Below are positions 38,501-47,237 of a stretch of 64,000 nt of DNA, piece by piece. The DNA is taken from the NCBI GenBank assembly GCA_006226375.1, contig SBHC01000088.1, positions 62,001-126,000 on the forward strand. The letters are read 5' to 3'. The notes below the pieces were generated by a model, which made no database searches, was not told the origin of the DNA, and saw only the letters and a list, made by a program, of their open reading frames with translations. This stretch comes from Deltaproteobacteria bacterium. GTDB lineage: Bacteria > Myxococcota_C > UBA6777. The position numbers and the translations under genes were made by a program. The number at the start of each line of letters is the position of its first letter. Position 1 is the first letter of the stretch.

Positions 38501-41500
38501 TTCCTGTTGCGCTGAAGGATTGTGTTGCGAAGAGGTCCAACTCCGCGACGTCACCGTCCACCCGCCATACAAGCTGGGTGGGTTGTTCATAAGACTCAAA
38601 GCCCCAATACAAGAGGGGGTCCTTTGCAAAGGAGGCATTTCGAACCGAAGCGTAAGGAATGTTGGAGTGTGGGGTCAGTTGCTTTGTGCCCAAGGTGCCG
38701 CTTGGAGACAAAGTCTGAGTGGGTTGCGTTTGTTGGTGTTGCAACAAAGTTCCCCCCGCCTTCCACACTTGCCCGTTCACCGGGGAGCCGCTGGGAGGGG
38801 GCTCAGACCAAGGAAATGAGGGGTCCTCCTGCTGCAAAGAACCATCCAAGGAGCCATGCCATGTGTAGCTCGAAGCAGGCAACCAGGATTGGGCGCCATG
38901 GACGTCAGGAATGAAATCCCAGGTATGGATCTGCTGAGAGACAACCCTCCAGCCGCTCTTGCTTCCCCATATATGCTCCAGGTCAACAACCGGCACTTCG
39001 TTTGAAGAAGAAGAAAAAGAAGAGAGAGTCAGCGCATTGCTTTGCCACACTGTGGTCTGTACAGGTGTGAGGTGATAGGTCTCAACAAAAGCCTTGTACG
39101 CCCCGTTCTCCGATGAGAACGACCACCCGATATCGTACTGCGTATACGTTCCGATAGCTTCCAAAGCTTGTGTGTTTGGATTGCGTTCCCAAGAGATCTG
39201 TAGCTTTGCATAAGGGATGCCAGAGTTCAGTGGTGCGACGTTTCCGTTCGGCGCTGTATACGAAAGAACCCAAGCTTTGGAAGGTTCATTCGGGTTTTGG
39301 GGTCCACGCCATGCGTTCTTGTTGTCACCTTCGGCGTCCACGTCAAAGAAAGTATAGGTATAGCTAGCGGGAACAGTGCCTTCCTTGAAAGCCCCTTCCA
39401 ACGAAGCGCTTGTACTTTGCGACGAACTTGTTAACTCCACCTCCAGAGTACAATATTGCCCCAGGGTGCGGATCCAGTCCAACTGTTCCCCTGTGGTATG
39501 ACTTTTCGCGTTGCGCCGGATCGCGCTATAAAACTGCTGCGTTCTGGCAACCTCATAACCAAAAGCGATCTCCTGGTTGGGGCCAGGACGCATGGTTCTT
39601 TGGCAATAGCTTGTTCCCAACAACGCATTCAGAGAATCATTGGCGTTGGTTCGGTCCTGGTTCACAACAATGTAAGGGGTCTCCGATTGATAGCTATCAG
39701 GAGAGTACGAAAAAGCATGATTCGCCAGTGGCTTTGGTGTGTAAGAGTAGGTTTCTTGCCAGCCCCATCGCAAAGCCGAATCCCGGTAGGTTGCCCCCCC
39801 CGAGGTTCGACGCACTTGGTTGTATAGAACAGCTCCGAAAGAGTTATCAAAGTATGCATCTTGAGGCATATACTGCATAAAATGAACAACACTGTTAAAG
39901 CCATCGTTCAACCCCACTTTGTCAACGACGTAATCAGAGATCGGCCCTTCACAGGTATCCTTCCCTGCCTTGTACAAGATCGCAAAGTTCAGAGAGTCAA
40001 AGTCACTTTGCTTGTGAAGCGTTAAGTCGTCAAAGTTTGTGGAAGGCATATACGCCAGAACCCCTCCCCAAGATGATGTTTGGGGAAAGCCTTGCTTGCT
40101 TCCGGCGAGAATCGACATGGAGATGCTCTCAACGCCTGTCCCCGTAATGTCTTTGTAGTGCTTGTACGCTTCGTTGTGGTCTGTGTTGCTTGAACTTCCA
40201 GGGAAGTTGGAACGTGGCATAGGCAACGTGCGAAGAACCTTACCATTTTGAAAGAAGCAGATCTGGTCGGTCCGAAGAATATCGCTGTAGACGTCCTTGG
40301 ACTTTTCACTCCGGTACGAGAACGTGAGGAAGCGATCGTGCATTGCGAAGACATCAGCGGTCAACCCCATACTGGCGCTGCTGGAGCCACCAGCAGGCAG
40401 TACCTGTTCGCTGTCGATGTCCAGAGGAACGGTGACCCAATCGTAGGTTTGGCTTTGTTCATCCCATAACTTAGAAAAGAGCGAAGGTTTTTTGTCTTTG
40501 TTTCGCCCCATGAGAAGGAAGTGACTGGATGCACCCTGAGGGTTTCGTCTGCCCGAAAGAAGGGTTTGCAACAACTTGTTGTGAGCGTAAGCCCGAAGGG
40601 TACCACAACCGATCCGTATCACGGGGGTAAGAAACTTGGCTGCAGTCTTTGAGATCGCTCCAACAGTGGTCGTTAAGATGCTCGACAAGGGTGCAAGAGC
40701 CACCTCCGCAGCCGAGGCAAGTATCGGAGCAAGGGGACCAAACAAAACAAGAACATCCCCCGCGATCGTAACACCAAACGCCACCCATTCCAGCACCACA
40801 GACCAATCGGTTTGGGATTCCATCAGATCCGAGATGGAGGCGACCTTCTCCCACGTTTGCGACAATGGGTTGTATTGGTAGAATTTGTAATGGTCTTTTT
40901 CGTTGCCTGTAGCTTCAACCACGATGTCTGAAAGCGCCATCCGCGCCCAAGAGTCACTGTCGTCAGAGGTGTTCCCAAACGGAGCAATCACCCAACCTGT
41001 GTTGTGTTCACCATCTTGTTGCAGTGAGCCTGCCTGGTATTGGAACACACGCCTTGTCTTTTCATCAGTGTGGTTGAGGACACCGCCCACCTCCCACTCG
41101 CCTTCAAACTTGTAGGAGCCAGCATGTGGGTTGAAGAGCGATTGAACATAAAACAAGGTAGCATCCTCACTCCAGCTCACAACCAGAGCTTTTCGATCGC
41201 CCGTCCTGGATGTTTCTGCGACCCAAAGGTCAAGGAACCAATACCCTTCATTGAGGCTGCTGGTCGCGTCCATGAAGAAGTTGCCATCGTTGTATTTGTC
41301 AAACAGCGAAATGGATTTGGTTTGTTGGTGTGGAGAGGTCCAAGGCTTGGAGGAGAGAGTCAGATCAAAGCGCAATGAAGAAAAGTCAACCTGGTTGTTT
41401 TTGCTGCTAGCCTGAAACCATACAACGATGTCTTGGGAGACCGCCATGGTTGTAATGTGGGAAGCTGCTGTGTTGGATACTTTCTCCACAGAGTTCGTGT

Positions 41501-43352
41501 CGGCCTGGTGCCATTGAAACCCATCCCACCCCAAGGCATAAAGCTTACCATGGATACGGTCGAGCACCCCGACAACAGAAGAAGAGAGTTTCAACTCCAA
41601 GGATTGTCCATACGATGGAGAAGCCTGGGTTGAAAGCTTGGTCCCATGTTCAAAATAAGACACATTCCACTGCGCGGGAATGTAAGGATCTCGCGTGAAC
41701 AAGACGATCGCGCCTGTGTCGCCTTTGTCCTCGTAGTCTGTATAATCGGTACGGACAACGGCAAGCATCCCCGCTCCTGCGGCAATCACATTGTGCTTGT
41801 CACCGTATCCCTTCACATGAACGCTTTCACTGTCTTTGTCTGTTGGATTGTTGAAGTAGCCTTTTACGTTGGCGCGATGCCACCCTCCGCTGGTCCACTC
41901 GTAGATATCGAAATGAAGCTTTTTGTTGTGTTTGTACTCCCAGCTTATCGCAACAAAGTTATCGCCCCAGTAAGCTTTCGCTTTCTCCCAATTGGATTTG
42001 TCTTTGTCATGACCGTAATACGCATCATTGAGTTCGGGTGATGTTCGATCGGGATAACGGATGATACCGCTGTCATAGCGATTCGCCCAATCTCCATCAA
42101 AAGCCATCATCTCTTCACCAGCAAAGCCGTCCTGGTAGTTCTGGTTAACCGGTTTGTAAGAGTAGTATGTGATAGCACCGGTTCGACTGTGAATACTTTT
42201 GAGGTGACCAAACAACGGGTGATATGTTGTCTCGGGCTGGTTGGGATCGGACATCGGTGTGCCAGCAGCCAGATCCGTTGCAGAGAGAAGGCAAAGGTCC
42301 AGATCCTTCCATGCTTCACAGAAGCCGTCATCGTGAAGGCCCCAATAGTCAAACAAAAGTGGCGCAGAGAGAGGGGTTCCTTGTGGATCAAGATAGGACA
42401 GCGAAGTCAACAAGCGCTTGTTCATCGCGTGGATGGACGGTGTGGAAGAAAACCCGTCGTAGAGGAAGTGATACCCAAGCTGAACGGTCGAAGACACCGC
42501 ACCGTCAGGGTCGCGAACCACAACACGCGAAAGATACTTGGTCGTCGCCCGATCCTGGTAGGCGTTGGAGGACGAACTTGCTCCAGAACCTTGTCTTCCT
42601 CGCGGAGTCGGATACTCCCAAGGATGTTTGTCGTTGTAAAAGAGATGGATCGAACCATACGACGGCATATCCACTTCAGCGAGATAGCAAGCCACCGTGT
42701 ACCGAGGACCTTCCTGGTCACTACCTATGGATCGTGTCACAGCCTTGTATCGATAGTCTATCCTTTGGTTGTAGGCGTTGTATTGCGTGCGCAACCGCCA
42801 GACCACAGGGTAAGCCCTTGCACCTGAAGTCTCTGTCGATGTCCCAACCCAAGTAGCAGGAGCTTGACCGTCGCAGGAGAGCCACCGGACACCCCATTCA
42901 ATGGTGTTGCAGGAGGTGTCAGACTCCAACCCACCAAAGACATAGGTGACGCCTTGGGGATCGTATACCGTCCAGGTTTCTGTCGCGGAGTGATACAAAA
43001 TGCGGTACAAGCTGCTGGAGGTTGTCTCAAACTCAAGGACCCAACCCAAGCTCTCGTTGCCTTGTCTGGATTTGCACACCAGTGGAGCCTGGTTAAACCA
43101 GAAAGTATCCGTGATGGAGCCATGTCCGGTGCGGTACACACAGGGAGGTGCAAGCTCCCACCCCAAACCGACGATACCCGTGGGTTTGTCCAGGTTCCAC
43201 GTTTGCACGGCATCCACAAGCCCCAAGGTCGAGTACTGCAGCTGAAGAGATTCCCCCCAGCCGTTTGGGGCTTTGAGCGCGGCAAGGTCTACAGAGAAAA
43301 AGACCTTCCCTGTTAAGAAATCGACACCTGGACTTCCACTGGATTGTGGCAT
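35574..43352 (-). CDS. Giant SpvB/TcB-like protein with LamG domain
   Basis: The protein has about 2592 residues. ATG 43352 is preferred because GGGAG lies 5 nt before it; an ATG at 43364 is in frame. The N-terminal 350 residues (PQSSGSPGVDFLTGKVFFSVDLA ... GLGWEL ... YDPQGVTYVFGG) match the SpvB/TcaC-type N-domain of insecticidal-complex B components. A beta-propeller-like region follows, then a strongly hydrophobic stretch (about 845-905) unusual for a soluble shell. A LamG/concanavalin domain occupies about 2090-2290. The last residues, DYIDGQGKTRQKQA, look like the first strand of an RHS-associated DUF6443 module that then stops. No signal peptide is present. It follows the RHS-core gene after 86 bp. 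Assembly of a toxin-carrying cocoon with that protein is inferred. Confidence 0.8.
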   Translation of the reverse strand: MPQSSGSPGVDFLTGKVFFSVDLAALKAPNGWGESLQLQYSTLGLVDAVQTWNLDKPTGIVGLGWELAPPCVYRTGHGSITDTFWFNQAPLVCKSRQGNESLGWVLEFETTSSSLYRILYHSATETWTVYDPQGVTYVFGGLESDTSCNTIEWGVRWLSCDGQAPATWVGTSTETSGARAYPVVWRLRTQYNAYNQRIDYRYKAVTRSIGSDQEGPRYTVACYLAEVDMPSYGSIHLFYNDKHPWEYPTPRGRQGSGASSSSNAYQDRATTKYLSRVVVRDPDGAVSSTVQLGYHFLYDGFSSTPSIHAMNKRLLTSLSYLDPQGTPLSAPLLFDYWGLHDDGFCEAWKDLDLCLLSATDLAAGTPMSDPNQPETTYHPLFGHLKSIHSRTGAITYYSYKPVNQNYQDGFAGEEMMAFDGDWANRYDSGIIRYPDRTSPELNDAYYGHDKDKSNWEKAKAYWGDNFVAISWEYKHNKKLHFDIYEWTSGGWHRANVKGYFNNPTDKDSESVHVKGYGDKHNVIAAGAGMLAVVRTDYTDYEDKGDTGAIVLFTRDPYIPAQWNVSYFEHGTKLSTQASPSYGQSLELKLSSSVVGVLDRIHGKLYALGWDGFQWHQADTNSVEKVSNTAASHITTMAVSQDIVVWFQASSKNNQVDFSSLRFDLTLSSKPWTSPHQQTKSISLFDKYNDGNFFMDATSSLNEGYWFLDLWVAETSRTGDRKALVVSWSEDATLFYVQSLFNPHAGSYKFEGEWEVGGVLNHTDEKTRRVFQYQAGSLQQDGEHNTGWVIAPFGNTSDDSDSWARMALSDIVVEATGNEKDHYKFYQYNPLSQTWEKVASISDLMESQTDWSVVLEWVAFGVTIAGDVLVLFGPLAPILASAAEVALAPLSSILTTTVGAISKTAAKFLTPVIRIGCGTLRAYAHNKLLQTLLSGRRNPQGASSHFLLMGRNKDKKPSLFSKLWDEQSQTYDWVTVPLDIDSEQVLPAGGSSSASMGLTADVFAMHDRFLTFSYRSEKSKDVYSDILRTDQICFFQNGKVLRTLPMPRSNFPGSSSNTDHNEAYKHYKDITGTGVESISMSILAGSKQGFPQTSSWGGVLAYMPSTNFDDLTLHKQSDFDSLNFAILYKAGKDTCEGPISDYVVDKVGLNDGFNSVVHFMQYMPQDAYFDNSFGAVLYNQVRRTSGGATYRDSALRWGWQETYSYTPKPLANHAFSYSPDSYQSETPYIVVNQDRTNANDSLNALLGTSYCQRTMRPGPNQEIAFGYEVARTQQFYSAIRRNAKSHTTGEQLDWIRTLGQYCTLEVELTSSSQSTSASLEGAFKEGTVPASYTYTFFDVDAEGDNKNAWRGPQNPNEPSKAWVLSYTAPNGNVAPLNSGIPYAKLQISWERNPNTQALEAIGTYTQYDIGWSFSSENGAYKAFVETYHLTPVQTTVWQSNALTLSSFSSSSNEVPVVDLEHIWGSKSGWRVVSQQIHTWDFIPDVHGAQSWLPASSYTWHGSLDGSLQQEDPSFPWSEPPPSGSPVNGQVWKAGGTLLQHQQTQPTQTLSPSGTLGTKQLTPHSNIPYASVRNASFAKDPLLYWGFESYEQPTQLVWRVDGDVAELDLFATQSFSATGNRSLAWDGKHSMSWSKTFQPSAVPEGTWVASFCGLLSSQPTSSASLDWTVVVSTSETSDPQQIASTSFHVEDGTNWATYRILLDWSELSAVPNGQEQWCLTLQLASSQPLEATMFIDHVGCFPLSNVELSLLALDSVSRMLVSTMTYPGSPFLTRYVFDRRKRLLGKVRKSNGSDCNAESITLVVDPHHQTMPSSFSEEGASQASFPRTPPSSLKIVAQGVGQGSGEEGATIAGLYLDGRGLESGMTNGALVGRTMVVEPNSEATLHLPEPLDGVAVRAQLQGWKSVGFTCKQPLAVPPVRLPDSSDTFVGLLGSENSSSYSVALLLPGGEVVTTMDQVLTGYTVVGEAILVDDVGDIYGLFQNDKGQVELLLASNAVQCSLGSFEPNSVFAPSLLNESNLYLAKHDEALLRVNVSGVAESGDASWKTCLSYDEILGQPCTCAGRPSATEDGRFLFLGLNPTTTPVTPSGQAVFLTEEHNNVVIEDNAGVLGFDADQDFTVECWFQYNVSDDSPPMLNLVQKWDHCYPYILRIKKKTNKIQAARYDGDSNITLDSPHPIKDGKPHHVAFVRDRGYLSLYLDGQLVHGPVLDPTYGSTCNSAPLVVGQANDNQSLFPGQICELRIWRYGRSQEQIKAYKDRSLVGREPGLVGYWPFQENTHDLSRYKQHGTEANLTSFPVQRASAQSLVVRFNTASLEWDAAGFYDGAQSCSPLPSSDGSLLACSSDALSVFDNTLSIQASLSQKADDAWVGLPAVGDGVVAVACSSGALRLLDSDLSWLATVEVPSTVLSSPVVCGALIHAIGLDSKDASSALFSFNKAGLPVGPQYPLSAAFSLEPIRSDVSRLMLWQPQQADVVQLSSGVPSLSMRLGGVSLAWDAETQDYSVKENSKTLAVQSVEVPSQDWLLALYNGAFYFYADGQLVFAEPLSLDWQTDEVFSVVSFDSSVSLCDVIVLYNPIMQVDYIDGQGKTRQKQA

Positions 43353-43438
43353 TTTCACTCCCATGTAAGATCAAGAATAGGAAGACAACAAACTCTCGCA
43401 GTGATAAGACACGAAGCAAAGGGTTCCGATTTGGGTTG

Positions 43439-46400
43439 CTACGCAAGACGAACAAACGCTGAGGAACCCGCAGATTTGTATTCCTGGCCAACAATCGTTC
43501 CATCTCCGGGATAAAACAAAATTCGTTCAGAATCACCATTCTGATAGAGGAATGTATACGTATCACCATCGTGATTGATCGGTTCCCTCTGCTCTCTCGA
43601 TTGTCCCAACTGAGTTCGAAAAGAATTGTGTCTATTGCTTGCATGTAGATGTGCGGGGGCAAAATCACGCTCTGTGGTGAACCACTCCGGCCATGACTTG
43701 TCTCCAGAACCGACTCCAAGAGGTAGCTTCCCCAATGGTCTTCGCTCCACGTGGTATCGACGCTCTGACAAGATGTGGACCAAGGCTTCGCCTCGTGTCA
43801 TCTCTTCAGGAGCGGATGCCCGTGGACGAAGGGGCAATGCTCTTAGATTCTGCATGCTGATCGCAAGGCTCTCAAAGCCATCAATGAAGACAGGCGAACT
43901 ACCAAGGCCTCTTCCAGCTTGCTCAACAAGATGAATGGGAATCCACTTTGTTGGCTCTAGTTCGTCTCCAATTTGCACCAACAGGTCGGTAAGTTCAGTG
44001 TTTGCAAGACCCGATAGGGAGAGAGAGTCTCTTGCTGCCTCTTCCAGCATATCCACAAATTCATTGTACAGTCTGTTAGACTCTGCCGAGAACTGGACTG
44101 GCTCCTTGGCGCCTTTCATTTGAAAGAGCCCCCTCCCCCTGCGAAACCTTCGGATCGCATCTTCGTAGGTCTTTCCTGTGGGGTCCACTCGATTCACGGG
44201 GTTGTTCCCAACGTAGGTATACGGGCTTGCGGTTTGTCGAGAGGGGTCAGGGGAGAGAAAGATGCCTAATGTTGGGTCATACTGGCGAGCATGATAGAAG
44301 TACAAATTCGTAAGAGGATCGATTTCATTCCCTGCAAAGCGCACACGACATTGACAGGCAAGAGGACTATCCGTTGTCAGTCCAAATGCATTGTAGCTAT
44401 AGTATTCTGTTAAGCTACCCTCCTGTGTGGAAAGCAGCAGCCGGGTCGAGCCCAAGTGGTCTTTGAATACGAAGCAATCCAGAGCATCTTTTTGCCAGCC
44501 GATTAATCCGGTCGGTCCGTACACATAGGAGGAGTAGGTGTTCCCCCTCTTCTCTTCCAAGAGCTGAGGTTGCCCCCCTCGTAAGAAGAGCGACTCAGAA
44601 CCCCCCTGTGTTGAGGAACTCAGAAGCTCCCCCTGTGGATTGTAACTGTATTGTGTGGGGGTCTGAAACGAGTCGTAGGTTTTGACGGGAAGAGGAAGAA
44701 GAAGATCATACTCCAAAGGAAAACCTGTCCCTGAAGACGTCATATTACCGTTGGCAAGATAAGTTAATTCCAACTCCTTTCCTACAGTTGACAGACGGTT
44801 GTTGGATGCGTTGTACGAAAGCTTCTGGGAGCTTCCTTTGTACGTAAAGGTGCGTTTGTTTCCACTGGGGTCATACGAGATCGGCTCGGTTCCCCAAGGA
44901 GCGTCCAGGCTTGTGTTCTTGTTGCTCTCGTAAGCATGAGCTGCGGTCAAGCGTTGAAACACATCGTAGGAGTATTCGTAGTGATACCACGATTGGAACA
45001 CGGCAAGATGCGGCTCAAATGAAACCAGGATGGATTGGATATTTCCATCTTGGTACTCACCGTCTTCGTTGGTATAGGAGAGTTCTTCACAGAAGAGAAC
45101 TCTATCGTTTCGACAGGTCGAAATCTTCGTCAGTTGACCGAGAGAGTTACCGTAGGTATAGGTCGTCACAAATGTAACATCACCACAGGAAAGAATCTCT
45201 TGAGCTATCGAGCCATCGGGAGCGTATTCGTACTGGGCCTTGTGGTCTCCCCATTGGACCTGGGAGATCTTCCCTCTTCGGTTGTAGTCATAGGAGACAG
45301 CAAGGCCGCTTGGGTAGGTAAGAGACGAAAGCTGCCCCATCGCATTGTAGCGATAGAACGTGTCGTACTGTTTTCCGCTCCGTTCTTCTCTGGCTTGTAC
45401 AACTTGTCCCTGGTGGTTGAACGTTAAGATTAATGTGGAAAAGCTCCCCTCTTGGATGCGAGCGATGCCATCTTCTTCTGTGGTATTCCAGCCAGAGAGA
45501 ACCACCTGCTTGAGCAATTCGTCGCCCTTGCATAGGTATCGATCGTATTGAATGGTGCGCAGCGGCTGGGCTCCTTTGGGGCGCTCCATGCTTTCGTGAG
45601 AGTCACACCATGATTGGAACGAAGTTGGAGACCAATCTTGAGGACAAAACCCAACTTCAATGAGGCGGTCAAGGGGATCATACATGGAGTACAGAACCAC
45701 CACCTCTTTCAGTTCACGTTGGTGAGCGTCTTGAGAGAAACGAAGCCGCCCTGCTCCATCGAAGAAACGGTACGTCACACCAGCGTCCATGTGTTCATCA
45801 CAGACCACCTGACCGCTGGCGTTTTGTTGTTGGATGTTGGTAAAGGCCCCTGCATTCGGTAACGACGGCTCAAACCCATTGGGCAGTGTGAGGTTGGATT
45901 GGCCAAGGATGGGTGTCTCTCCATCGCTGGAGAGTCTGTTTTGGAAAGTTTGACCCAAGGCTGTTAGAAAGAAGGGAGAAGGTTGTCCGGTCTGCAACGC
46001 TGCTCCAAGCAGCGACTGGCCTGACAAACTTCGAGCGACGCCGGCCTCTTTGGTAACCTTGGAGCCTCGATATGTTGTTTGTGTCCCAGTCTGCCATGTG
46101 GAGGACAGCTCGTTTCCCAAGAGGCCTGCTTGGGCGAACACAGCGTTGAGCGAATCGTCAACGGTATTGTAGCGTTGTTGCGGCGCATAGCGGCTGCGAG
46201 CAGAGAACGTCGCTCCAGGCTGACTGGAGGATGTGGGCATGCCACGCAAATCAGGTTCATAGTAGGTGGCGGAGTAGGCGTAGTTTGGATCATCAGGTTC
46301 CGCAAAACGCTGTGTTTCGGCCCACTCTTGAACTTGCCCTTCCAAGGCCTTCCCGAGAAGAGCCGGGTTGGAGCCTGTTCGATCGTCCAACAGACCGGGT

Positions 46401-46522
46401 TCAAAGTTGACCCCGCTTGCGCTTATAGCATCCTCAGACTTCTCTACAGGAACGGTCTTCAGGGAGGGTCGCCCTTGAGCGTCGTACAGCGTTTCTTCGA
46501 GCAGAATGTTCGTCTTTCCCAT
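43439..46522 (-). CDS. RHS-core protein with variable C-terminal extension
   Basis: The 1027-residue protein starts at ATG 46522 (AAGGAAAAC upstream). Its N-terminus, LLEETLYDAQGRPSLKTVP, looks like the second part of a DUF6443 module. YD/RHS repeats follow (FYRYNAMGQLSSLTYPSGLAVSYDYN). The core closes with DHLGSTRLLL (about 687), ARQYDPTLGIFLSPDPSR (about 745) and YTYVGNNPVNRVDPTG (about 770), the motif whose aspartates self-cleave in TcC/RHS proteins. Residues 780-1027 are a non-RHS extension ending in a histidine-containing segment (FAPAHLHASNRHNSF) of no family I recognise; this is where polymorphic toxin domains sit. No small immunity-type gene follows: the giant TcB-like gene starts 86 bp downstream. 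There is no signal peptide. Confidence 0.82.
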   Translation of the reverse strand: MGKTNILLEETLYDAQGRPSLKTVPVEKSEDAISASGVNFEPGLLDDRTGSNPALLGKALEGQVQEWAETQRFAEPDDPNYAYSATYYEPDLRGMPTSSSQPGATFSARSRYAPQQRYNTVDDSLNAVFAQAGLLGNELSSTWQTGTQTTYRGSKVTKEAGVARSLSGQSLLGAALQTGQPSPFFLTALGQTFQNRLSSDGETPILGQSNLTLPNGFEPSLPNAGAFTNIQQQNASGQVVCDEHMDAGVTYRFFDGAGRLRFSQDAHQRELKEVVVLYSMYDPLDRLIEVGFCPQDWSPTSFQSWCDSHESMERPKGAQPLRTIQYDRYLCKGDELLKQVVLSGWNTTEEDGIARIQEGSFSTLILTFNHQGQVVQAREERSGKQYDTFYRYNAMGQLSSLTYPSGLAVSYDYNRRGKISQVQWGDHKAQYEYAPDGSIAQEILSCGDVTFVTTYTYGNSLGQLTKISTCRNDRVLFCEELSYTNEDGEYQDGNIQSILVSFEPHLAVFQSWYHYEYSYDVFQRLTAAHAYESNKNTSLDAPWGTEPISYDPSGNKRTFTYKGSSQKLSYNASNNRLSTVGKELELTYLANGNMTSSGTGFPLEYDLLLPLPVKTYDSFQTPTQYSYNPQGELLSSSTQGGSESLFLRGGQPQLLEEKRGNTYSSYVYGPTGLIGWQKDALDCFVFKDHLGSTRLLLSTQEGSLTEYYSYNAFGLTTDSPLACQCRVRFAGNEIDPLTNLYFYHARQYDPTLGIFLSPDPSRQTASPYTYVGNNPVNRVDPTGKTYEDAIRRFRRGRGLFQMKGAKEPVQFSAESNRLYNEFVDMLEEAARDSLSLSGLANTELTDLLVQIGDELEPTKWIPIHLVEQAGRGLGSSPVFIDGFESLAISMQNLRALPLRPRASAPEEMTRGEALVHILSERRYHVERRPLGKLPLGVGSGDKSWPEWFTTERDFAPAHLHASNRHNSFRTQLGQSREQREPINHDGDTYTFLYQNGDSERILFYPGDGTIVGQEYKSAGSSAFVRLA

Positions 46523-46700
46523 TGTTTTCCTTAATTCTCTTGGACAGGAGGGATGAAGAGGAAAAATAGGTATGCAACAATACTAGCACAGGGAAGACGC
46601 AAACACACCGAAAGATTTGTCAGCCAAATGTGAATGTGAGCCAACGAAAGAGAGCGGCAAAAACAAACAAAGCAATCGTAGCAGGTTGGGAGTGCCTTCG

Positions 46701-46733
46701 TTCCCCCTCTCTGTGTTTCCTTGTGCGATACGT
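46701..46733. repeat. Direct repeat, right copy, flanking the RHS module
   Basis: This is the partner of 35383-35415 (32 of 33 bases identical, same orientation). It lies 180 bp upstream of the RHS gene start. Its last three bases overlap the 29-bp operator-like site starting at 46731. Confidence 0.8.
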
Positions 46734-46759
46734 CACAGTGTGACGCGATGTGTCACGCC
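46731..46759. promoter_or_regulatory. Operator-like site, copy 1
   Basis: It contains the perfect inverted repeat CGTCACA-G-TGTGACG (46731-46745) followed by a further GTGTCAC half-site. A site matching 24 of 29 positions is at 49616-49644. It lies between the divergent RHS gene and DUF3237 gene, about 50 bp before the latter. The repeated GTGAC/GTCAC half-sites are typical of a dimeric regulator. Confidence 0.65.
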
Positions 46760-46808
46760 TTGTTCATGAAAAGGCAGCCGAGAAGCAGAAGCACACGGGG
46801 TAACAACA

Positions 46809-47237
46809 ATGTCCGAGATCCTCTATGAGGCCGAGTTGCAGATGACTGGCCTCACCACCTTTGGTACCAACCTCGCGGCCATTTGGTCCGGCGAAGTCCC
46901 GGAAGAAGGTGCCCGGTTTAACTTATCCTTCCAAGGTCCGCTGCGTGGTCAATTGGAAGGAACGTTGTCTGGAGTGAACTATCTCATCGTACGAAGAGAT
47001 GGACGCCTCACACTTGACTTGCATGGGGTTGTTGCTCTACCCGACGAACGTAACATGTCATGGAGCGCACAAGGAGTTGGTTCTTTTCGTATGGATGGAC
47101 CCTTTGTTGACTTCGACGAGCTCATCTTCTTGCACTCTTCGTATCAAGATCTCGCCTGGCTCAACACCCGAAGAATTTTGGGGCAAGGGGTTGCCGATCT
47201 CGAAGCCGATACGATCCGTGTCACGGCGTATCTGTAA
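46809..47237 (+). CDS. DUF3237 family protein
   Basis: The 142-residue protein fits DUF3237: an all-beta small barrel with a G-x-R-F segment (EEGARFNLSFQGPLRGQLEGTLSG), a D-G motif (VRRDGRLTLDLHG) and a conserved aromatic C-terminal half (LAWLNTRRILGQGVADLEADTIRVTAY). Biochemical function in the family is unknown. It sits downstream of an operator-like site also found beside the gene at 49702, so these genes may belong to one regulon. Its last 17 bp overlap the end of the broken ATPase gene on the other strand. Confidence 0.75.
   Translation: MSEILYEAELQMTGLTTFGTNLAAIWSGEVPEEGARFNLSFQGPLRGQLEGTLSGVNYLIVRRDGRLTLDLHGVVALPDERNMSWSAQGVGSFRMDGPFVDFDELIFLHSSYQDLAWLNTRRILGQGVADLEADTIRVTAYL

Noticed and set aside
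35574-46522. A complete insecticidal Tc toxin locus
   Set aside because: Only B- and C-like components are seen; no TcA-type pore protein is in the window, and the domain order is atypical.
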